A DNA stretch of 15,494 nucleotides from CANJSG01 sp038203875. GTDB lineage: Bacteria; Verrucomicrobiota; Verrucomicrobiia; Limisphaerales; CANJSG01. A program made the position numbers and the translations under genes. The DNA is taken from the NCBI GenBank assembly GCA_038203875.1, contig JBBRDN010000092.1, forward strand, positions 1 to 15,494, in the 5' to 3' direction. Shown here in pieces: positions 7,134 to 12,586 of this stretch. How positions within the stretch are numbered: the first letter of the stretch is position 1; the number at the start of each line of letters is the position of its first letter. The notes below the pieces were generated by a model, which was not told the DNA's origin, did no database searches, and saw only the letters and a list, made by a program, of their open reading frames with translations.

Positions 7134-7400
7134 TCAGCTCGCAGCAGGCACTGCAGCCGCCGCTTTGGCCGCCTTTTTGATCATGCTGGCCACTGTCTCG
7201 CTTGGCTGCGCCCCAACACCGATCCAATAATTGGCGCGCTCCAGGTTGACCGTAAAATTCTCACCCGCCTTGAGCGGATTGTAGGTGCCGATCTCCTCGA
7301 GGAATTTACCATCCCGGGGGCTCCGTCCGTCCGCAACCACAAGGCGGAAGACGGGGGTGTTCTTGGTCCCGATGCGCTTCAGACGAATTCGGACTGGCAT
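7134..7400 (-). CDS. rpsP: 30S ribosomal protein S16
   Basis: S16 binds 16S rRNA early in small-subunit assembly. The 88-residue protein shows MPVRIRLKRIGTKNTPVFR, VVADGRSPRDGKFLEEIGTYNP and the typical NLERANYWIGVGAQPSETV region (residues 52-70), then a short Ala/Lys tail. It is the first gene of the leftward operon rpsP-khpA-trmD-rplS. The ATG is preceded by an A/T-rich GAATTTTAT and no Shine-Dalgarno. The promoter must lie in the 189-base gap shared with rplM, but I could not find a convincing leftward one. Confidence 0.98.
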   Translation of the reverse strand: MPVRIRLKRIGTKNTPVFRLVVADGRSPRDGKFLEEIGTYNPLKAGENFTVNLERANYWIGVGAQPSETVASMIKKAAKAAAAVPAAS

Positions 7401-7534
7401 ATAAAATTCATTCGATCCAACAGCCTGTTAGGACCACCTTGATCCCACAATCCGGCCATCGAAAAGAGTGCTGAAACTAGGCAGCGGTGTTCTTGAAGGC
7501 AAGTCCTGATTTGAAGAAAACTCGGTGATACCTA

Positions 7535-7562
7535 TTGACCCGAAGAAGTCCTCCGGTAAAGT
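7535..7562 (+). promoter_or_regulatory. Possible sigma-70-type promoter of rplM-rpsI
   Basis: TTGACC (7535-7540, five of six consensus bases) is separated by 16 bases from TAAAGT (7557-7562, four of six). Transcription would start near 7569-7570 and leave a leader of about 20 bases before the rplM ATG at 7590. It sits in the only divergent gap of the window (7401-7589), where both ribosomal operons must start. The -10 match is weak. Nothing else, such as a leader stem, was recognised in this gap. Confidence 0.38.
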
Positions 7563-7589
7563 CACCGCTCCTTTGAACTAAAGATTTCG

Positions 7590-8024
7590 ATGAAGACTTA
7601 TCTGCCGAAAGCGAGTGATCCTGTCAGTGCGTGGCATGTAATTGATGCCGACGGTGCCGTTCTTGGTCGTCTCGCCGTCCAGGTTGCCGACATCCTGCGC
7701 GGCAAGAACAAGCCCATTTACACCCCCCACATGGATGCCGGCGACTTCGTCGTCGTGATCAATGCGGAAAAGGTGGTCCTCACCGGCAAGAAGGAGACCG
7801 ACAAATACTTCATGTCCTACTCCGGATGGAAGGGCGGCGAACGCTTCCGGTCCGTCGCGGAAGTCCGCGAGACCCATCCAGAACGGCTCATTGAACACGC
7901 CGTCAAGGGCATGATTCCTAAGAACCGGCTGGGCAGCCGCATCATTACCAAGCTCAAGGTCTACAAGGGTTCCGAGCATCCCCACGCCGCCCAAAAGCCC
8001 ACAGTTACTAAAGTCGCAAACTGA
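7590..8024 (+). CDS. rplM: 50S ribosomal protein L13
   Basis: L13 is one of the first proteins to assemble on 23S rRNA. The 144-residue protein matches the family throughout: WHVIDADGAVLGRLA (15-29), ADILRGKNKPIYTPHMDAGD (33-52), VVVINAEKVVLTGKK (54-68), the region with YFMSYSGWKGG (73-83), PERLIEHAVKGMIPKNRLG (97-115) and LKVYKGSEHPHAAQKP (122-137). It is followed after 14 bases by rpsI, its standard partner. The sequence before the ATG (AACTAAAGATTTCG) is A-rich with no Shine-Dalgarno. Confidence 0.98.
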   Translation: MKTYLPKASDPVSAWHVIDADGAVLGRLAVQVADILRGKNKPIYTPHMDAGDFVVVINAEKVVLTGKKETDKYFMSYSGWKGGERFRSVAEVRETHPERLIEHAVKGMIPKNRLGSRIITKLKVYKGSEHPHAAQKPTVTKVAN

Positions 8025-8038
8025 ATTTCTGACAAGCC

Positions 8039-8446
8039 ATGGCCAAACAGGACCCAAAGACACAGGAATATCTCGCAACAGGCCGCAGGAAGACGTCGAT
8101 CGCGCGCGTCCGTCTTGCGACCGGCTCAGGCAAGTTCTCGGTGAACGGCCGGGAGCTCGAAGCCTATTTCCTCACGGACAGCCTTCGCCAACTCGTAAGC
8201 CAACCTTTCCGGGTGACCGAGACCGCGGGACGCTACGACGTCCGCATCAATGTCACTGGGGGAGGCCCTGCTGGACAGGCCGGTGCGGTCCGTCACGGAA
8301 TCGCCCGAGCCCTGATCGGCGCCGACGCGAATCTCCGGCCTGCCCTTAAGTCCAATGGCCTGCTGACCCGCGATTCTCGCATGAAGGAGCGCAAGAAGTA
8401 TGGCCAACCCGGTGCGCGCAAGCGCTTCCAGTTCAGCAAGCGCTGA
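8039..8446 (+). CDS. rpsI: 30S ribosomal protein S9
   Basis: S9 sits in the 30S head, and its C-terminal tail reaches the P-site tRNA. The 135-residue protein has TGRRKTSIARVRL (14-26), GSGKFSVNGRELEAYF (29-44), VTGGGPAGQAGAVRHGIARA (71-90) and the C-terminal RDSRMKERKKYGQPGARKRFQFSKR region ending in the invariant SKR. The N-terminus carries about ten extra residues (MAKQDPKTQE) before the conserved start. Second gene of the rplM operon, followed by a strong terminator. No Shine-Dalgarno is visible before the ATG. Confidence 0.98.
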   Translation: MAKQDPKTQEYLATGRRKTSIARVRLATGSGKFSVNGRELEAYFLTDSLRQLVSQPFRVTETAGRYDVRINVTGGGPAGQAGAVRHGIARALIGADANLRPALKSNGLLTRDSRMKERKKYGQPGARKRFQFSKR

Positions 8447-8464
8447 TCTGACACCATTTTTCAG

Positions 8465-8492
8465 CCCGCCGGAGCAATCCGGCGGGTTTTTT
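8465..8492 (+). terminator. Rho-independent terminator of rplM-rpsI
   Basis: A perfect 9-bp stem, CCCGCCGGA (8465-8473) and TCCGGCGGG (8478-8486), with a GCAA tetraloop, is followed by six T. It starts 19 bases after the rpsI stop. The GNRA loop and uninterrupted T run make it a strong intrinsic terminator. Confidence 0.95.
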
Positions 8493-8553
8493 GTTGTTCA
8501 GATTCACCAGCTTCGGGCTTGCGCTCATCGGTCGCTGTCAGCCCAATCGCCAA

Positions 8554-9843
8554 ATGTCCATTCGGCTGGCTGGCATCCTTGCGCTGATGCTCAACGTTGT
8601 CCTTGCGGCAGCCTGGTTGAATCTGCGCTCGACGAGACCCGTGCCTAGTTCCACAGGCATTTCCGAACGCATCCGAAAGGTCACAAAGACTGATCTGCGA
8701 CCGACAAGCGCTTCTCGGGTGGAAGCCAAAATCTCCTCTGCCACGCGAGCGGATACCACTCCCCTGTGGCAACGCATCGAGTCTGAGGATTTCCCTGCCT
8801 TTATTCGCAATCTCCGCGAGATCGAATGCCCCGAGCGAACAATTCGCGACATCGTTACCGACGAAATCCAGAGGCTTTTCGATGCCCGTCATCCCAATTC
8901 GACCCGAATCGACTCCTTCTGGTGGACCGCGGATGAACACTACGCGAACGACCGGCGGAAGGAAATCGCGGAAGCCCGCCTCGAACTCGAACAACGCAGC
9001 GTTCTGAAAGCATTGCTCGGTGTTGAAGGGAATTGGCCGCAAGCCGCCTCCGACAAATATGAGTGGGCGATCTACTGTTGGGGCGGGGCAATTCCGAATC
9101 TCGAAACGATCGAGAATGCCTGTTGGGTTCTTGATTCGGCCAAGTTCCAGCGGCGTTACCTCCTGGCAGAAGCAGGCCAACCCCTGAAGTTATCCGAAAT
9201 GGCCCGGCTCAAGGAAATGCGTGATGAAACCTTCCTCCGGGCGGAGGCCGCCATCGGCCAGCAGAGGGCTGCTGAACTCCTCCAACTCGCCAGCCTTCGT
9301 CAGCTTATCCCTGAAGCAAGCAACTCCAGCGTCGGATCCACCGGTATCACCTCCGACGACCTTCGCCGCATCGCGTTCGTGCTGCCCCGCGATCTCACGG
9401 CCTTCAACGAAATCCTCGAATACTCGGACATCGCAAAGTTCGAACGGTTCATCAAGGGCCTGGCACCCGAGCCCTCCGCGGACGAAAGGATGGAAGCCAT
9501 GGCTCCGCTGGTGACCAAAGCCCTTGGGCCACGCCGTGCCGCCCAATTGACACGGCTTTTCGACGAGCATTGGGACGATTCAGTCGGTTTCACAAAATCC
9601 CAGGAGCTCCCGCAACGTGTTGCCGAAGCTCTCAGCGACGTGAAACACATTGCCTTCGATGAATCAAAACGCCTCCGCGACTCGCCTGATCTGGAACCGG
9701 CCGATGAAGACGCACAGCTCAAAACGATCAGCCAGTCGACGGTGGCCGCAGTCCGGCAATTGCTCCCCGAAATGGCCTTCAAGGAATACCTGAAGCAGCA
9801 CGGCCAGTGGATTACCAACATGGCGAAAGGGCTGAAGCCATGA
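8554..9843 (+). CDS. Membrane-anchored protein of unknown function, paralogue A
   Basis: This 429-residue protein has one N-terminal hydrophobic segment (RLAGILALMLNVVLAAAWLNL, about residues 4-24) and then a long soluble part, so it is probably anchored in the inner membrane with its body in the periplasm. The frame is open further upstream into the rpsI terminator; the ATG at 8554 is chosen because it places the hydrophobic segment at the N-terminus. A FIRNLREIECPERTIRDIV motif (83-101) and ALGPRRAAQL (323-332) recur in the next gene. The rest is rich in charged residues and helix formers (Ala, Leu, Glu, Arg), with a C-terminal FKEYLKQHGQWI. No catalytic motif was recognised. The type appears to be widespread in Verrucomicrobiota, from memory of similar sequences, but has no known function. 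Its stop overlaps the start of paralogue B. Confidence 0.72.
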   Translation: MSIRLAGILALMLNVVLAAAWLNLRSTRPVPSSTGISERIRKVTKTDLRPTSASRVEAKISSATRADTTPLWQRIESEDFPAFIRNLREIECPERTIRDIVTDEIQRLFDARHPNSTRIDSFWWTADEHYANDRRKEIAEARLELEQRSVLKALLGVEGNWPQAASDKYEWAIYCWGGAIPNLETIENACWVLDSAKFQRRYLLAEAGQPLKLSEMARLKEMRDETFLRAEAAIGQQRAAELLQLASLRQLIPEASNSSVGSTGITSDDLRRIAFVLPRDLTAFNEILEYSDIAKFERFIKGLAPEPSADERMEAMAPLVTKALGPRRAAQLTRLFDEHWDDSVGFTKSQELPQRVAEALSDVKHIAFDESKRLRDSPDLEPADEDAQLKTISQSTVAAVRQLLPEMAFKEYLKQHGQWITNMAKGLKP

Positions 9844-11021
9844 ACCTCCGCGGTTGGAGGCTCTTCACCCTCCTATCCCTCGCCACGAACATCGCCTTCG
9901 CCATCCTTATCGGGATTGAACTGGCCCATCGCGAATCCGCCCAGATCGTCATGCCTGCGGCGAAGTCCAGGATCCCAGGGCTTCGCGATAAACCGATCAC
10001 TCTTCCGCCGCGACCGCGCGTCCAGGTCGAATCACCCACCACCAACTGGCCACCGTTCCGTTGGAGCTCCGTCCAGTCCTCCAACTACACCAACTACGTC
10101 GCGAACCTCCGCAAGATTGGCTGCCCCCCTGACACCGTCGAAGCGATCATCCGTGGCGCCACCTGGTTTGAGTTGGCTACGTTCATCCACGCCTACGCGA
10201 CCGAAAAACATCCCCTGCTTTGGGAAGTGCTTACCGGAAGCACGAACGCCCAGGCCCAAATGGAACACGCAGTAGAGCCCATCCAAGAAGCCGACAACCG
10301 CCGAAGCGATCTGCTGGAATCTCTGTTCCAAAAGCCGGCCCCGTCTGCGGAACAGCGACGCAACACCCGACTCAAACAACGGCAATTGGAACTCCAAACA
10401 GGTCCCTACGCGCACGTCGCAGCAGACAAGTTGTCCATGATCGCGGCGATTGATCTCACAATAGCCGACCGCCAGGCCGAGATTCGAACCAACACCCCGC
10501 CGAATAGAAGGAGCGCGGAGCTTACCGGGCTCAACGCCGAACGGGAATCCGCCCTGACGAACCTTCTTAGCCCTGAGGAGCTGAAGGAATTCAAACTCCG
10601 CTCATTCCTCGAAATTCAAGAACGAGGCCAGTCCCTGCGCGGCCTCGCCATCGTCGCCTCAAACTCGACCGACTATTCGTCGTTGGTTGCCTCATATACG
10701 AACCAGACCGCCTTCTCGCAGGCTTTGGGACCGAATCGGGCCGCCAAGTGGGACTCGATCCAATCGACCGACATCGGTTCCGTGAACACTTTCCTCGCCA
10801 TTACCCGCAAGTTCGGCCTGAACTCCGACATTGCTCTCAGCGCCGCCAAAGCGAATTCCGCCTATCGCAAGGAAGCGGGCGAGATCGACAAAGACCAGAA
10901 ACTCCTGCCCCGAGAGCGCCGGGTCCTGAAAGACCTCCTCGAACAACAGCGCGTCGAGAAACTCCGCTCCCTCCTCGGTTCCGACGCTTGGGAAACCTAC
11001 CGCTTCCACCACGAATACTGA
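9840..11021 (+). CDS. Membrane-anchored protein of unknown function, paralogue B
   Basis: The start overlaps the previous stop as ATGA (9840-9843), which implies translational coupling; an upstream in-frame start at 9807 would lie inside the previous gene and is not used. The 393-residue protein has the same plan as its neighbour: a hydrophobic N-terminal segment (LFTLLSLATNIAFAILIGIEL, about 8-28), a Pro-rich linker (47-72), a YVANLRKIGCPPDTVEAII motif (86-104), a charged helical middle that may form coiled coil (about 165-260, including LLSPEELKEFKLRSFLEI), ALGPNRAAKW (295-304), and a helical C-terminus ending SDAWETYRFHHEY. The shared motifs occur in the same order and at similar spacing, so tandem duplication followed by strong divergence is likely. 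Function is unknown. Confidence 0.72.
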   Translation: MNLRGWRLFTLLSLATNIAFAILIGIELAHRESAQIVMPAAKSRIPGLRDKPITLPPRPRVQVESPTTNWPPFRWSSVQSSNYTNYVANLRKIGCPPDTVEAIIRGATWFELATFIHAYATEKHPLLWEVLTGSTNAQAQMEHAVEPIQEADNRRSDLLESLFQKPAPSAEQRRNTRLKQRQLELQTGPYAHVAADKLSMIAAIDLTIADRQAEIRTNTPPNRRSAELTGLNAERESALTNLLSPEELKEFKLRSFLEIQERGQSLRGLAIVASNSTDYSSLVASYTNQTAFSQALGPNRAAKWDSIQSTDIGSVNTFLAITRKFGLNSDIALSAAKANSAYRKEAGEIDKDQKLLPRERRVLKDLLEQQRVEKLRSLLGSDAWETYRFHHEY

Positions 11022-11106
11022 TGCGGCTTCCGAAGTGACGAGGCGGGACCATTCGGTCTGCGTCGCGTTGGACAGCCACGCCGTCGGCCGTTACAACTGC
11101 CGCGCG

Positions 11107-12168
11107 ATGAAAACAGTCTCCGTCGGCATCATTGGCGCGTCCGGTTATTCCGGTGAGGAACTCGTGCGCCTGCTCTTGAACCATCCCCGCGCCGAACTCA
11201 CCACCGTCACTTCACGCCAATACGCCGGCCAGTCGGTAGCTCAAGTCTTCCCAAAGTTCAGCCATCTGCCCAAGGCCCGCACTCTCCGCTTCGTCGATTC
11301 GAATGCCGAACTTGTCGCCAAGACCGCCGAGATCGTCTTCCTTGCGCTGCCCCACGGCGTCGCGGCCGAGTTCGCTGCGCCGTTGCTCCAGCTGGGAGCC
11401 AAGGTCATCGACCTCAGTGCCGACTTCCGTCTAAAGAGCCCGGAAGTCTACAAGGAGTTTTACGGCCACGACCATCCCGCGCCCGACTTGCTGGCCAAGT
11501 CGGTCTACGGTTTGCCCGAAGTTTATCGCGAACAGATCAAGGCCTCGTCGCTTGTCGCATCGCCCGGCTGTTATCCGACGAGCATTCTCCTGCCGTTGCT
11601 GCCGTTAATCAGTGCTGGATTGGTCCAACCCAACAGCATCATCGCCGACTCCCTCAGCGGCGTCAGCGGCGCCGGGCGCAAGGCTGAACTCGACTACCTC
11701 TTCTGCGAATGCAACGAGAGCGTGCGGCCCTACGGCGTGCCCAAGCACCGGCACCTTTCCGAGATCGAGCAGGAACTCGGCGTGGCCGCTAAGTCCAAGG
11801 TCACAGTCCAGTTCACGCCGCACCTCATCCCGGTGAACCGCGGCATCCTCTCGACCATCTACGTCGCACCCTCGAAGCACTTCGCCACCGCCGACGAAGC
11901 GGCCGCGCTCAACCAAGCCATCGCCGAAGCCTATGCGTCCGCCTACGCCGACGAACCGTTCGTCCGCGTGCTGGAAGGCAAGCTCCTGCCCGACACCAAG
12001 AACGTCGTCGGCACCTCCGTTTGCGAATTCGCGTGGCGCCTCGATCCCCGCACCGGTCGCCTGATCCTCATGAGTGCGATCGACAACATCGTCAAAGGCG
12101 CCTCGGGCCAGGCCGTCCAGAGCCTGAATCTCATGTGCGGATATCCGGAGACGGCGGGATTGCTCTAG
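11107..12168 (+). CDS. argC: N-acetyl-gamma-glutamyl-phosphate reductase
   Basis: ArgC reduces N-acetylglutamyl-5-phosphate to the semialdehyde with NADPH, the third step of arginine synthesis, in the cytoplasm. The 353-residue protein has the NADP-binding loop GIIGASGYSGEELVRLL (7-23), FLALPHGVAAEFA (78-90), VIDLSADFRL (100-109), the catalytic cysteine C155 in ASPGCYPTS, SGVSGAGRKAE (184-194), VPKHRHLSEIEQEL (211-224, with the conserved histidines) and TPHLIPVNRGIL (237-248). Length fits the family. ATG 11107 is chosen because MKTVSVGIIGASG is the normal start; the longer frame from 11035 adds no family sequence. No Shine-Dalgarno is visible. It is the only arginine gene in the window, and the next gene starts 2 bases after its stop. 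Confidence 0.97.
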   Translation: MKTVSVGIIGASGYSGEELVRLLLNHPRAELTTVTSRQYAGQSVAQVFPKFSHLPKARTLRFVDSNAELVAKTAEIVFLALPHGVAAEFAAPLLQLGAKVIDLSADFRLKSPEVYKEFYGHDHPAPDLLAKSVYGLPEVYREQIKASSLVASPGCYPTSILLPLLPLISAGLVQPNSIIADSLSGVSGAGRKAELDYLFCECNESVRPYGVPKHRHLSEIEQELGVAAKSKVTVQFTPHLIPVNRGILSTIYVAPSKHFATADEAAALNQAIAEAYASAYADEPFVRVLEGKLLPDTKNVVGTSVCEFAWRLDPRTGRLILMSAIDNIVKGASGQAVQSLNLMCGYPETAGLL

Positions 12169-12170
12169 GC

Positions 12171-12524
12171 GTGCCCATCGAAGACTCCATAGCCGCCTTC
12201 CGCTCAGCGGCCATTGCCAAAGGCGACATCGCGTCCCCGCGCTCGCTCGACATCGCCTTCATCGAAGGCCTCGCCGCTGCCTTCGATGAACTGGAAACCG
12301 CCGGTCCGGAAGGCCGCGCGGCCTTGAAGCAGCTCCTGAAAGATCGCTCGCCCTACGTCCGCCGCTGGGCCGCCCACCAACTACTCTCGGAAGGCGACCT
12401 CGACGCCCTGCCAGTTCTTCAGGAACTCGCCGCTGAACAAAATCCTCTGGGCCTGAGTGTCGAAAAGCTTCTGGAGGACCACGCCGCCGGCCAACTCAAG
12501 TCACCCTTCGATTTCACCCTGTAG
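12171..12524 (+). CDS. Small HEAT-repeat-like protein
   Basis: A GTG start two bases after the argC stop gives a 117-residue, mostly helical protein. The central part (about residues 45-100) resembles a HEAT pair: GRAALKQLLKDRSPYVRRWAAHQLL, then ALPVLQELAAEQNPLGLSVEKLLEDHAAGQL. The layout is reminiscent of the DUF2019 type of small HEAT-like proteins, but I am not certain of the family. No signal peptide or membrane segment is seen, so it is probably cytoplasmic and binds another protein. It is likely co-transcribed and translationally coupled with argC; a link to arginine synthesis is not implied. Its TAG stop lies inside the TGTAGGC head of a palindromic repeat. Confidence 0.7.
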   Translation: MPIEDSIAAFRSAAIAKGDIASPRSLDIAFIEGLAAAFDELETAGPEGRAALKQLLKDRSPYVRRWAAHQLLSEGDLDALPVLQELAAEQNPLGLSVEKLLEDHAAGQLKSPFDFTL

Positions 12525-12546
12525 GCCGGGCGCGGACGCCCGCCCT
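12520..12546 (+). repeat. REP-like palindromic repeat, copy 1
   Basis: The head TGTAGGC (12520-12526) is followed by a hairpin CGGGCG (12527-12532), loop CGGA, CGCCCG (12537-12542). The same head and hairpin plan recurs twice near 14941-15022. The TAG inside the head is the stop codon of the HEAT-like gene. It lies about 60 bases upstream of the next start and could act on the transcript as a stem-loop. Confidence 0.6.
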
Positions 12547-12586
12547 GCAAGTTGCACGACACGCCCCTCCCGTTGATTCTCCCGGC

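Noticed and set aside
8491..8553. Upstream start for paralogue A at a TTG in the terminator
   Set aside because: It would begin within the T run of the rpsI terminator; ATG 8554 gives a proper membrane-anchor N-terminus.
11068..11097. Promoter-like TTGGAC and TACAAC before argC
   Set aside because: Poor -35 match, and the -10 would lie only 9 bases from the start codon.
11035..11106. Longer argC from 11035
   Set aside because: The 24 extra residues are not ArgC-like, and the ATG at 11107 gives the typical MKTVSVGIIGASGYSG start.
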